44,776 nt of DNA, from the NCBI GenBank assembly GCA_014867205.1, contig WGUO01000028.1:1-44776 (forward strand). The letters run 5' to 3'. Shown here in pieces: positions 1 to 7,720 of the stretch. The translations under genes and the position numbers were made by a program. Each line of letters begins with the position of its first letter. Within the stretch, counting starts at the first letter, position 1. Source of the stretch: Muribaculaceae bacterium. Lineage in GTDB: Bacteria > Bacteroidota > Bacteroidia > Bacteroidales > Muribaculaceae. The notes under the pieces were generated by a model. That model had not been told where the DNA came from, searched no databases, and saw nothing but the letters and a program-made list of their open reading frames with translations.

Positions 1-628
1 GGTTCATGAGGCGGGAGATAGCCTCGGTGTCCATCGTGGCGCGGGGAACGGTCGCGAGGCCTTCGGAGGTGCAGGCGAGGGTGAGGTTCTCGCAGGCTAT
101 GCCGGCATCGACTAATGCCATGGCCTTCGTCTGTTCGCCTTCGGGAAGTTTGGTCAGGTCGGCCACAAATACAACCGAGACGGGGGCGTCGAGCACGAAG
201 TCCTGAGTGAACTCCTTGGTTCCTGCTATCAGGCTGCGGTGGTCACCCTCCTTGGCAAGCGAAAGTGAATGTGTAGAGGGCTGATATTCCCAGACGCCTT
301 GCCTGTCGAATACAAAGACGTGGATTTCCTGCCGGTTGAGTGCGGTGGGATTGCTGCGGTTGGCGGCTGCGCCGAACGGTCCGGGGGCTGCATCGGGGCG
401 GTTCACTCCGGCTGTCATCCATAGCAATTGGCCGAGGATGGAGTCGCTTATCTCGCGTGATGGGTCATATTCACGCACACAGTGGCGGTGTGCCACTACT
501 TCGTTCATGGGCATTCCTCCGCTGAATGAGGGTGCCGGCAGTTTTCTTTCCTGTGCTGTCATAGTCAATGTCGCTGCCATCGACAGTGCCAGTGCCGACA
601 GACGGCAGATTTTAATTGTCAGATTCAT
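1..628 (-). CDS. Secreted nitroreductase-family (SagB/ThcOx-like) protein, 3' end outside window
   Basis: Reading leftward from an ATG at 628, the frame is open to the window edge (about 209 codons), so the C-terminus is missing. Residues 1-25 form a signal peptide ending near TMTAQE. The mature part has the nitroreductase N-terminal pattern: an H-R-x-C-V-R-E-Y segment near residue 48, a QLLWMTAGVNR segment near 68 and a NPTALNRQEI segment near 92, matching the family's LLWAa.GinR and tAPSAxNxQ stretches that line the FMN site. The family uses FMN to reduce nitro compounds or quinones or to oxidise azolines. The substrate here is unknown. An exported nitroreductase would have to be folded with, or acquire, its flavin outside the cytoplasm. 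It diverges from the LytTR-led cluster and has its own promoter. Confidence 0.85.
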   Translation of the reverse strand, partial: MNLTIKICRLSALALSMAATLTMTAQERKLPAPSFSGGMPMNEVVAHRHCVREYDPSREISDSILGQLLWMTAGVNRPDAAPGPFGAAANRSNPTALNRQEIHVFVFDRQGVWEYQPSTHSLSLAKEGDHRSLIAGTKEFTQDFVLDAPVSVVFVADLTKLPEGEQTKAMALVDAGIACENLTLACTSEGLATVPRATMDTEAISRLMN

Positions 629-722
629 ATTGTCTCTTTTATAACACGGATATTATTATCGTTGTTTCCTGATTCCCGCTGTGCCGGCGCAATCATCCGC
701 TCGGTACATGAGATTCCAACTG

Positions 723-730
723 CAAAGTTA
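723..730 (-). promoter_or_regulatory. Bacteroidetes -7 box for the nitroreductase gene
   Basis: On the minus strand this reads TAACTTTG, an exact TAnnTTTG match. It would start a transcript near 716, leaving a leader of about 90 nt before the ATG at 628. The -33 element is weak (a T-run around 750). Confidence 0.6.
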
Positions 731-778
731 ATAAATTTCATTATGCTGAAAAAATCGGTATATTTTGGTATAAAAAAG

Positions 779-807
779 TTGGAATCACAAAAATTTTTAT
801 AACTTTG
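779..807 (+). promoter_or_regulatory. Promoter of the kinase/FHA/caspase cluster
   Basis: TTGG at 779-782 (-33-like) is followed after 17 nt by TAACTTTG at 800-807, an exact TAnnTTTG -7 box. Transcription should start near 814, about 150 nt upstream of the LytTR ATG. The LytTR protein encoded first may bind near here, but no clear direct-repeat operator was recognised. Confidence 0.65.
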
Positions 808-963
808 TACTTGGGTAAGTCACTACAGTTTAGGAAGACCCATATAAAACAACAATATCAGACGGTATGGCAGAGTCTAATGCGGGAAACTCAGGGCCGG
901 CGTTACGGGGCTGTCATGTGAAACGGTAGTCCCGGACAAGGACTTCTAAAAAGACCGGAAACC

Positions 964-1335
964 ATGTATAAACTATGTTTGAACTCAAGAGATGAACTTC
1001 TCATCATAGACATGCAGAAGATTGCCTTCTTTCAGGCTAATGGCAATTACACGCATATCAGATACATGTCGGGTGACTCGCATCTGGTGACTCTCGGTTT
1101 GTCGAGGGTCGAGGAATATATCCGCATGTCATGGCCCAAGGATGTGCCGTCGCCCTTCGTGAGGTTAGGCAGAAGCCTGATCATAAACCAGAGTTTTCTC
1201 TCAGGAATTAGCATACCTAAACAGAAAGTGACACTGTCTGACAACAATGGACACTCATATACGCTGAATGTACCCAAGCCTCTCATAAAGGCATATAAGG
1301 AAAAAATCATGAATCAATATTTAAGGCAAGAATAA
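964..1335 (+). CDS. LytTR-domain DNA-binding protein without receiver domain
   Basis: The 123-residue protein is essentially one LytTR domain. It starts with a strand carrying IDMQKIAFFQANGNYTHI, continues with a helix SRVEEYIRMSW and has the family hallmark FVRLGRSLIINQSFL around residues 67-81, ending with a beta/helix segment. LytTR domains bind direct-repeat DNA and usually sit behind a response-regulator receiver. Here no receiver or membrane segment is present, so activity must be controlled by level, partner binding or modification. It is the first gene of the cluster, two bases ahead of the FHA gene, and is probably an auto- or operon regulator (inference). Confidence 0.85.
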   Translation: MYKLCLNSRDELLIIDMQKIAFFQANGNYTHIRYMSGDSHLVTLGLSRVEEYIRMSWPKDVPSPFVRLGRSLIINQSFLSGISIPKQKVTLSDNNGHSYTLNVPKPLIKAYKEKIMNQYLRQE

Positions 1336-1337
1336 CA

Positions 1338-1982
1338 ATGTCAGAGGAATTAATAATAGGACGCAATCCGGCATCTCCATTGAAAGTGCCGGAGGACAGG
1401 GTTGCCGTCAGCGGCAAGCATGTCAAGATAACAGTCTTGGACAACGGTGACTGGCGGCTCGAGGATCTGCAGTCGTCAAACGGGACATTCATCCGTAATG
1501 ACAATTTTGAGTTTGAGCGCGTGTACTCCTGTCGGATCAAGGAATCAGACATCATCCGGCTCGGTAACGACGGCGCGAACAGTTTTGTGTTCACTGCGAG
1601 ACGCGCGTTGCATCCCGACGACAATTATCTGTACGAGTTCAAGCATCTGCAGCATCTTCTCAAGCAGAGCCGCGAGGAGGAGGCCCGTAAGGAAAAACGT
1701 GCCAACATTGCCGGATGGATCATCTCGGGTGGCGCGTTTGCCGTCTGGGGCCTTTCGGAACTTGTGGGGTGGATTCTTCATCTGGATCCCGACCCCAACA
1801 AGCGCATGATAATCATGATGGGCGTGCCTCCCGTGCTGAAGATACTGCTCGGCAACTTCGCAAAGGGTACCAGAGAGGTCAAGAAGACGCGGGAGAAATT
1901 CATGCTCTGCCCCAAATGTGGCAAGAGAATCTCGGAATTTGATATAGAGCAGGGGCAGTGTCCGAAATGTAAAGCAAAATAA
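1338..1982 (+). CDS. FHA domain, membrane and zinc-ribbon protein
   Basis: The 214-residue protein has an N-terminal FHA domain (about 5-90) with the expected phosphothreonine-pocket residues: G8-R9, the S25-G-K-H28 loop and N48-G49. A charged linker (about 100-122) leads to two hydrophobic segments (about 123-149 and 157-173). The tail is a zinc ribbon with CPKC at 191-194 and CPKC at 208-211. FHA domains bind phosphothreonine peptides, so this is a likely reader of the kinase encoded downstream, tethered to the inner membrane with both ends inside (topology inferred). It lies 2 bp after the LytTR gene and 9 bp before the caspase gene. Confidence 0.85.
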   Translation: MSEELIIGRNPASPLKVPEDRVAVSGKHVKITVLDNGDWRLEDLQSSNGTFIRNDNFEFERVYSCRIKESDIIRLGNDGANSFVFTARRALHPDDNYLYEFKHLQHLLKQSREEEARKEKRANIAGWIISGGAFAVWGLSELVGWILHLDPDPNKRMIIMMGVPPVLKILLGNFAKGTREVKKTREKFMLCPKCGKRISEFDIEQGQCPKCKAK

Positions 1983-1991
1983 ACCAACATT

Positions 1992-2717
1992 ATGAAAAGA
2001 ATACTAATATCATTACTAATGGCCGTCGTAACAGTGGCAGCCATAGACGCAAGGACATTCGTTCTTGCCACAGGTGTCTCAAATTATGGAGATGAGAACA
2101 TAAACCTGAGCCAGACTACCAAGGACGCGAAGCGGTTCAAGGAGGTGATGGAGACGCAGACAAAAGACATAACCATACTGACGAGCAGCAATGTCACCCG
2201 TGCCAATGTGCTTGAGAAACTGCGTGCCATATGCAACCGCGCCCAGAAGGGCGACCAGGTGGTCTTCTTCTACAGCGGCCACGGCATGCCGGGCGGAATC
2301 TGCGCCTACGACCAGGCAATATCGTATGACGACATAGTGCAGATTCTTGCCGGTTCTGCCGCGAGTGCGAAGATATGCTATATCGACGCGTGTCATGCCG
2401 GAACGATGTCGAGTGCCGCAAAATCCTACGACAGCTGGGCCAAGGGGGCGAAAGGTGCCAAGGACCAGGCGTTTTTCGTGTCCTGCAGAAGCGAGGAACT
2501 CTCCTCGGAGCATCCGTTCCTCGGAGCCGGTCTCTTCACGCAGGCGCTGATAAAGGGCCTGAAGGGGAAGTCCGACAAGAACGCCGACAGAAAGATAACC
2601 ATACTCGAGCTCTTCAAGTATATCCACGGAGATGTGCTGAAACACTCAAAGGATAAGCAGCATCCGCAGCTGATAGCGCCCGAGAGCATGTATAACGTGG
2701 TTGTAAGCAAATGGTAA
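1992..2717 (+). CDS. Exported caspase-like (peptidase C14) protein
   Basis: The 241-residue protein begins with a signal peptide (about 1-20). The body has the p20 fold pattern: strand FVLATGVSNY (23-32), strand DQVVFFYSGHG with catalytic His97, and strand AKICYIDACHAG with catalytic Cys134. The His-Cys dyad is therefore intact. Family members are metacaspase- or caspase-like cysteine peptidases that cut after basic or acidic residues; the specificity here cannot be read. A later segment (about 160-180) ends in a VSCRSEELSSEHPFLGAGLFTQ-like stretch typical of caspase beta5/beta6. Export is unusual next to cytosolic FHA and phosphatase genes and suggests it acts on the envelope SEL1 or beta-domain proteins of the cluster (inference). 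Confidence 0.85.
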   Translation: MKRILISLLMAVVTVAAIDARTFVLATGVSNYGDENINLSQTTKDAKRFKEVMETQTKDITILTSSNVTRANVLEKLRAICNRAQKGDQVVFFYSGHGMPGGICAYDQAISYDDIVQILAGSAASAKICYIDACHAGTMSSAAKSYDSWAKGAKGAKDQAFFVSCRSEELSSEHPFLGAGLFTQALIKGLKGKSDKNADRKITILELFKYIHGDVLKHSKDKQHPQLIAPESMYNVVVSKW

Positions 2718-2778
2718 GCTGCCGGAATTAAAGATTCGTACAGGAATCCCGCAGGTTCAAACAGAATGTCCCAAATCA

Positions 2779-2810
2779 TTTGGCATGTGATTGCCGGGCC
2801 ATTAATTTTA
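2779..2810 (+). promoter_or_regulatory. Probable internal promoter ahead of the first acidic protein
   Basis: TTTG at 2779-2782 is followed after 20 nt by TAATTTTA at 2803-2810, one mismatch from TAnnTTTG. It lies in the only sizeable gap (119 bp) in the front half of the cluster and would give a leader of ~20 nt before the ATG at 2837. Confidence 0.45.
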
Positions 2811-2836
2811 CAACACAAAACTAAAAGAGAGAAGAG

Positions 2837-3622
2837 ATGAGCACTACAACCACAATCAATCCGGCCCCTTCGGACAAATCAAAAGGGGGAAACAAGAAAG
2901 CGGCTGCATTCGCGGCCACAGCGGCGGCATCAGCCGGTGCCGGAATCGCGGGCGCCAACATGGTATCGGACATCGACAGCACCGAGGAAGTGCTGTCGGA
3001 AGAGGACCTCACACTCGAGGAGACCCTTGAACCGGAGGCAGAGGCCGGAGCCACAGACGGCGCAGCCACATCGACCGCCGGCTCAGCCGCGCCATCTTCA
3101 GCGTCAGACACAGTTGAGCCGCAGCCTATCACGGCAAACGACACGCCGGCACAGGATGCCACGGGTGGCTCTGCGTCTGGCCCCGCCGCCAATACCGAGC
3201 CAACAGCCACCGGCACGACGAACGTCGGCGACAACCCCGGCGACGTGGTCAATCCCGATGAGATCGCCGAGGCCATAATCTCTGAGGAAAACATTGACCC
3301 CAACGATATAGACATGGCCGATGTCGTCAATTTCGACGAGATCGGTGCAGTGTACACCGTTGATGGCGAGAACTATACCGCCGCCTCATTCCACGACGGC
3401 GCAGGCAATGACTTCGTCATGGTCGATGTGGATGGCGACGATGTCTTTGACGTCATCATGGACGCCGAGGGCAACCTGCTGGCTGAGGTCCCCGGAAACA
3501 TCTCGGTGGGTGACGCTCAGGAGGACATCGAGCCCGATGACGTCTATCTCGCGTACGACGGCGATATGGATAATGTGGATGAATACGGCGCAGACTCGCT
3601 GGCTGACGACTTAATGGCATAA
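2837..3622 (+). CDS. Acidic protein with Ala/Gly-rich hydrophobic segment and ADDLMA tail (copy A)
   Basis: I do not recognise a named family. The 261-residue product has a Lys/Thr-rich start, an Ala/Gly-rich hydrophobic stretch (about 21-42) that could cross a membrane or form a glycine-zipper helix, then a long, very acidic, low-complexity region with Thr, Pro and Ala. The segment near residues 195-212 has a D-V-D-G-D-D-V-F-D pattern like calcium-loop or FG-GAP motifs. The last six residues are ADDLMA. It shares its layout, a DPNDI motif and the ADDLMA end with the gene at 5583-6158, so the two are diverged paralogues. It follows a likely internal promoter and lies 4 bp before the zinc-ribbon FHA gene. 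Many Thr residues in acidic context make it a candidate kinase substrate or FHA ligand (inference). Confidence 0.8.
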   Translation: MSTTTTINPAPSDKSKGGNKKAAAFAATAAASAGAGIAGANMVSDIDSTEEVLSEEDLTLEETLEPEAEAGATDGAATSTAGSAAPSSASDTVEPQPITANDTPAQDATGGSASGPAANTEPTATGTTNVGDNPGDVVNPDEIAEAIISEENIDPNDIDMADVVNFDEIGAVYTVDGENYTAASFHDGAGNDFVMVDVDGDDVFDVIMDAEGNLLAEVPGNISVGDAQEDIEPDDVYLAYDGDMDNVDEYGADSLADDLMA

Positions 3623-3626
3623 GATT

Positions 3627-4598
3627 ATGGCACAGGCACCGTCGCATCTGACATTCACATGCCTCAATCCTGAGTGTCAGAAGAAAATTAGGATAAACAT
3701 ACCGGCCAAGTCGGGCGTGTACTCCATCACATGCCCGCATTGCGGCACGGTCAAGAAACTGAAGTTGAAGGGTCTGGATGTCCTTGGCCAGCCGCAGGAG
3801 CAGGCACAGGGACCCGCGCCCGATAACTCACAGAAACCTCCGGTATCTCTGAACCAGGATTTCTTTACCGGCACTTCCTATGAGGTCATATGCCCCCACT
3901 GCAGCAAGGTCAAGATTCCCATCCGCTCCGAAAAGGCGGGGCAGGGCGTCATCAAATGTCCGCATTGCAAAGGCAGGACGGTGCTGAAGATCAAGAATAA
4001 GCCTGTGGATAATGCTCCCGGCGACGATAATGTACCGAATGTCGACGGGGCCCCCGGAAATGCCGCGAAACCGCCGGTTGACTTAGGCGATGACTTCTAC
4101 ATCAAGCAGTCGTATACGGTGAAGTGTCCCCACTGCGGCGAGTCAGAATTCACCATCTCGCCTGATGCTCCAGGGGTCGGCGTGGCCGCCTGTCCTAAGT
4201 GCAAGGGCCGTGTGCAGTTTACAGCACGCAAGCCGACCGAGACAATCGTGAAGTCTGAACTTATCCAGAGATTCCGGGGAAAGCTGATTCTGCTTCGCCG
4301 AGGCTGGATGAACAAGGACTACAAACTTAAGGAGGGGAGAAACCTCGTGGGCCGCTATGATGAGTCTCGCGTCTCCGACATAGCAATCAAGGGAGACCCG
4401 AGTATGTCGAGGCAGTCAGTCGAGATATATGTGGACCATCAGGACAAGGGCTATTCCTTTAAGTTGACAGTAAAGAACGCAGCCAATCCCGTGCTGCACA
4501 ACAACAAGGAACTGGCTGTCGGCGACTCCATTTCCCTCAACTTCGGCGACAGCCTGATTCTCGGTAAGACAAAGTTCAGATTTGACAAGGACTCGTGA
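3627..4598 (+). CDS. Triple zinc-ribbon protein with C-terminal FHA domain
   Basis: The 323-residue protein has three zinc ribbons in tandem: C12/C17/C36/C39, C89/C92/C111/C114 and C167/C170/C189/C192, separated by Pro/Asn-rich linkers. From about 220 there is an FHA domain with G242-R243 and a final strand LILGKTKFRF. The usual S-R-x-H loop reads S261-R-Q-S264, so the conserved His is replaced by Ser, while Ser261 and Arg262 remain. No membrane segment is seen, so it should be cytosolic. In this context it is a likely phospho-dependent adaptor between the kinase and another partner. Its stop codon overlaps the start of the PP2C gene. Confidence 0.85.
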   Translation: MAQAPSHLTFTCLNPECQKKIRINIPAKSGVYSITCPHCGTVKKLKLKGLDVLGQPQEQAQGPAPDNSQKPPVSLNQDFFTGTSYEVICPHCSKVKIPIRSEKAGQGVIKCPHCKGRTVLKIKNKPVDNAPGDDNVPNVDGAPGNAAKPPVDLGDDFYIKQSYTVKCPHCGESEFTISPDAPGVGVAACPKCKGRVQFTARKPTETIVKSELIQRFRGKLILLRRGWMNKDYKLKEGRNLVGRYDESRVSDIAIKGDPSMSRQSVEIYVDHQDKGYSFKLTVKNAANPVLHNNKELAVGDSISLNFGDSLILGKTKFRFDKDS

Positions 4599-5521
4599 TG
4601 GAGATACTGCTCAGACAACCATATTCCTTCCTACAGAGAGGAAAGCGATCCAATCAGGAGGATGCCCGATACCCCGACGAGGACACGCCGCAGGGCTACA
4701 GGCCGGCGTTTGTGGTTTGCGACGGTGTCGGCGGTCTGGAAAAGGGAGAGGTAGCGAGCCGCGCGGTGGCCGATGCAATAGGGCGCTATATGCAGGGTGT
4801 TGACCTGACGCGTCCTTTCACCCATGCCGATTTCAGCAGGGTGCTGGAGTATGCCTATTCCTGTCTGTACAAGCAGATGAGCCATGACACCCGCGAGATG
4901 GCGACGACGATGACCTTCGTCTGCTTTAACGCCGACGGCGCATTCTGTGCCCATATGGGTGACAGCCGCATCTATCAGATCAGGCCGGGTGTCGGCATCA
5001 TGTATCAGAGCGAGGACCATTCACTTGTGAATGCTTTGGTTCATTCCGGTAACCTCACGCCCGAGGAGGCCATAAACCATCCGAAGAGCAACATCATCAC
5101 GCGCTGCATAGGATATGTCGAGAAGGGTATGGACAGGCCATCGGCCACGACAATCCAGATAAATGATGTGGAGGCGGGTGACTATTTCTTTCTTTGCAGC
5201 GACGGTGTGCTTCACTGTGTCGACGATGACGCGCTTCTCGCGATCCTGTCATCAGACAGGACCGACAGAGAGAAGATGGACATCATCGCGTCGAAAAGCA
5301 GGAACAGCAGCGACAACAACACCGCCTACCTGATTGGAGTGGAGGATGTCGTCAGAGAGGATAGTGAGGTTTCGGTTGAGTCAGACATAATCGATGTCGA
5401 TGCTCCGGTGAGCGTGACAACACCTCTCGATAAGCCTCACGGCGTGGCATGTGAGACCTACGCCGACGTCGAGCCCAAAGGCTCGAAGATCTCCAGTTTC
5501 TTCAAGAGATTATTCGGGTAG
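4598..5521 (+). CDS. PP2C-family Ser/Thr protein phosphatase
   Basis: The 307-residue protein carries the PP2C (PPM) motifs: S-N-Q-E-D at 18-22, C-D-G-V-G-G at 41-46, G-D-S-R at 121-124, L-C-S-D-G at 199-203 and D239-N240. Metal ligands D42, D202 and D239 are all present, so it should be an active metal-dependent phosphatase that reverses the cluster kinase. After the catalytic domain (about 1-248) comes an acidic tail that ends in a short basic/aromatic amphipathic segment (SSFFKRLFG), perhaps a membrane anchor. I chose the ATG at 4598, which overlaps the preceding TGA by one base; a GTG at 4595 would add one residue. Confidence 0.9.
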   Translation: MEILLRQPYSFLQRGKRSNQEDARYPDEDTPQGYRPAFVVCDGVGGLEKGEVASRAVADAIGRYMQGVDLTRPFTHADFSRVLEYAYSCLYKQMSHDTREMATTMTFVCFNADGAFCAHMGDSRIYQIRPGVGIMYQSEDHSLVNALVHSGNLTPEEAINHPKSNIITRCIGYVEKGMDRPSATTIQINDVEAGDYFFLCSDGVLHCVDDDALLAILSSDRTDREKMDIIASKSRNSSDNNTAYLIGVEDVVREDSEVSVESDIIDVDAPVSVTTPLDKPHGVACETYADVEPKGSKISSFFKRLFG

Positions 5522-5582
5522 AGAGGAAGAGGTTTTCAGGAGAGTGAGAGCAATTAACAGATAAACAAAGTAACAACAAGAT

Positions 5583-6158
5583 ATGGATACAAAGAATTTG
5601 AACGTCAACCCCGCGGAGGGTTTTAAGGATAAGTCGGCAAAGGCCGGGAAAGCAAAGAAGATGGCCGGAAAGGCTGCGGGGTTTGCCGCCGCGGCAGGAG
5701 TCGGTGTTGCAGGCACCTTAGGTGCAGAGGCTTTGGCCGATGACAGCGACATTTCTCTTGAGGATATCACCGTTGACGGTGAGCTCCTTGCCGAAGAGAT
5801 GACCGACGAGGATGCACAGGCCGAGTCAACCACTGACTTTGACCCCAACGACATACGGATTGAGGCCGAAGACGTGAAGGCCGAACCGGTATACGTAGCA
5901 GGTGATGTGAGTGACGACATCGCAATCGTCGTCGAGCCGGAGCCAATCAGCGGAGAATACATAGTCGATGCAGATGATGTGATGATCGCCGAGATCGAGC
6001 CGGAGACAGCCCCCAATCTTGAGATGGGACCTGATATCACCGAAAACACTGATGACCTGGAGGATATCTATAATGACGAGGATCTGATTGTCGACACCGA
6101 TGGCATGACCGATGACATGACCGACGATATCGACATAGCAGACGACCTTATGGCCTGA
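5583..6158 (+). CDS. Acidic protein with Ala/Gly-rich segment and ADDLMA tail (copy B)
   Basis: The 191-residue product repeats the plan of the gene at 2837-3622: a Lys-rich start (about 12-30), an Ala/Gly-rich hydrophobic segment (about 31-52), then an Asp/Glu-rich region to the end and a final ADDLMA. It also shares the DPNDI motif (near 83). There is no calcium-like loop here. Several Thr residues lie directly before acidic runs (for example EMTDED, and MTDD twice near the end), which is the kind of site FHA domains and acidophilic kinases favour. It lies between the phosphatase and the first SEL1 gene. No known family was recognised; function is unknown. Confidence 0.75.
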   Translation: MDTKNLNVNPAEGFKDKSAKAGKAKKMAGKAAGFAAAAGVGVAGTLGAEALADDSDISLEDITVDGELLAEEMTDEDAQAESTTDFDPNDIRIEAEDVKAEPVYVAGDVSDDIAIVVEPEPISGEYIVDADDVMIAEIEPETAPNLEMGPDITENTDDLEDIYNDEDLIVDTDGMTDDMTDDIDIADDLMA

Positions 6159-6192
6159 CAGGCCTCCACGAGTAACATTAAGAACACACGAC

Positions 6193-7719
6193 ATGAAGAA
6201 AATTCTTTCAATACTCGGACTGGCTGCCATAGTCTGTGGCATGCCGTCCGAGGCGTCGGCACAGCAGACCCTCGAGCAGGCCACCGACAGCATCAAGAAT
6301 GTGCTTGCCCTCGCCAAGAAGGGTGACGCCGCCGCACAGAATGAGGTAGGAGGGTGGTATTACCGTGGCCGCCATGTTAATCAGAACTATGAGGAGGCGC
6401 TGCAGTGGTGGGCCAAGTCGGCCAAGCAGGGCAACATTCAGGCCATTGGCAACATGGGCCTCTGCTACCAGACGGGCCACGGCATAGCCGCAGACTCGCT
6501 GAAGGCCACACAACTTTACCAACGCTCGATTGAGAAGGGCAACAAGGCATTGTTCACGCAGAACGAGGAACTTGCCAAGAAAGGAAGCGTGTTCAGCAAT
6601 ATGCTGATCGCATCCTGCTATCAGAACGGCATCGGAGTAGCCAAGGATGCGAGCAAGTCTATACCCTATCTGACTGCCGCCGCAGAAAAGAACTGTATCC
6701 CGGCCCAGAAGGACCTCGCCATGATTCTCCTCAACGGCAAGAAGCCGGCCGAGGCCGCCACATGGTTCAAGAAAGGTGCGGAAAACGGCGACCTTACCTG
6801 CACTTTCTATTACGGCAAGATGCTGGTAGAAGGTCTTGGGGTAAAGGCTGACAAGAAAGGTGGCGCAAACTATCTTCTTGAGGCTGCAAACGCCGGATTC
6901 CCGCAGGCCATGTACTATGTCGGCAACTGCTACATGAACGGCGACGGCCTTATGAAGAACCCCGAGCAGGCCGTGAAATGGTACAGGCTTGCAGCCGGCA
7001 AAGGTGCCCACACCGCACAGTGGACTCTGGCCGAGTGCCTGCGCAACGGCAACGGTGCTGACGTCAACTACGACGAGGCCCTTTACTGGTATGCCGAGGC
7101 TGCCTCGAAGGGACATACCCGCGCATTCAAGAATCTTGTCACAGACTCCATACCTGACTCGCCGTTCGTCGCCTATATGAAAGGCGTGAAGGCATATGCA
7201 GACAAGAATTTCGAGGAGGCTCTGAAACAGTTCAAGATGGTGGAAAAGGCAAAGATTGCCGACGGCAAGGTGATGGAGGGTGCGATCTACGCAAATTCCG
7301 CATATGCCAAAAACAATGTGAAGAAAGGCGTCAAACTCCTTACAGAAGCCGCCAAGACTAATCCGCAGGCCATGTACCTGTTAGGTACACTCTACGAGGC
7401 TGGAAAGGGTGCCGAGAAGGACATGGCACATGCTGTCGCCTACATGACCAAGGCGGCCGAGGCCGGCTATGGTCCGGCGGTATGTGCGCTCGCCGACATG
7501 TATTATGAGGGCCGCGGCGTGGAGCAGGACTATGCGAAAGCCGTCGAATGGTACGCGAAGGCGAACGCCCAGGGCCGACTCACCGAGAATGCCGCAAAAC
7601 GGTATGCGTCGTGCTATGAGAACGGATGGGGAGGCCTTGAGACAGACAAGGCCAAGGCCGAGGAACTCCTAAAGGGAGACTATAAATCCCATATCAACGC
7701 AATTTTGACACTTATTTGA
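6193..7719 (+). CDS. Exported SEL1-repeat protein
   Basis: The 508-residue protein has a signal peptide (about 1-24, ending ASA-QQ) and then SEL1-type TPR repeats over nearly its whole length. They have the typical A..LG..Y..G.GV..D..KA..W..KAA..G spacing of ~36 residues. A central part (about 320-390) is less regular. SEL1 repeats are helical scaffolds for protein partners. With the export signal, it should be periplasmic or envelope-bound, where it could face the outer domain of the kinase encoded one base downstream, or the caspase. Unlike the later SEL1 genes, it lacks the ~100-residue beta domain. Confidence 0.88.
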   Translation: MKKILSILGLAAIVCGMPSEASAQQTLEQATDSIKNVLALAKKGDAAAQNEVGGWYYRGRHVNQNYEEALQWWAKSAKQGNIQAIGNMGLCYQTGHGIAADSLKATQLYQRSIEKGNKALFTQNEELAKKGSVFSNMLIASCYQNGIGVAKDASKSIPYLTAAAEKNCIPAQKDLAMILLNGKKPAEAATWFKKGAENGDLTCTFYYGKMLVEGLGVKADKKGGANYLLEAANAGFPQAMYYVGNCYMNGDGLMKNPEQAVKWYRLAAGKGAHTAQWTLAECLRNGNGADVNYDEALYWYAEAASKGHTRAFKNLVTDSIPDSPFVAYMKGVKAYADKNFEEALKQFKMVEKAKIADGKVMEGAIYANSAYAKNNVKKGVKLLTEAAKTNPQAMYLLGTLYEAGKGAEKDMAHAVAYMTKAAEAGYGPAVCALADMYYEGRGVEQDYAKAVEWYAKANAQGRLTENAAKRYASCYENGWGGLETDKAKAEELLKGDYKSHINAILTLI

Positions 7720-7720
7720 A

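Larger units (their letters stand above)
629..963. other. Divergent intergenic region (335 bp)
   Basis: This stretch holds the leftward promoter of the nitroreductase gene (-7 at 723-730), the rightward promoter of the LytTR-led cluster (779-807) and a ~150-nt leader ahead of the LytTR gene. The middle (720-800) is AT-rich. The leader contains a possible 20-codon reading frame (867-929). No terminator or longer gene is visible. Confidence 0.6.

Noticed and set aside
2837..6158. Acidic proteins as histone-like or secreted calcium-binding proteins
   Set aside because: The Lys/Ala head is short and no signal peptide with a cleavage site is present; the calcium-like loop occurs only in copy A.
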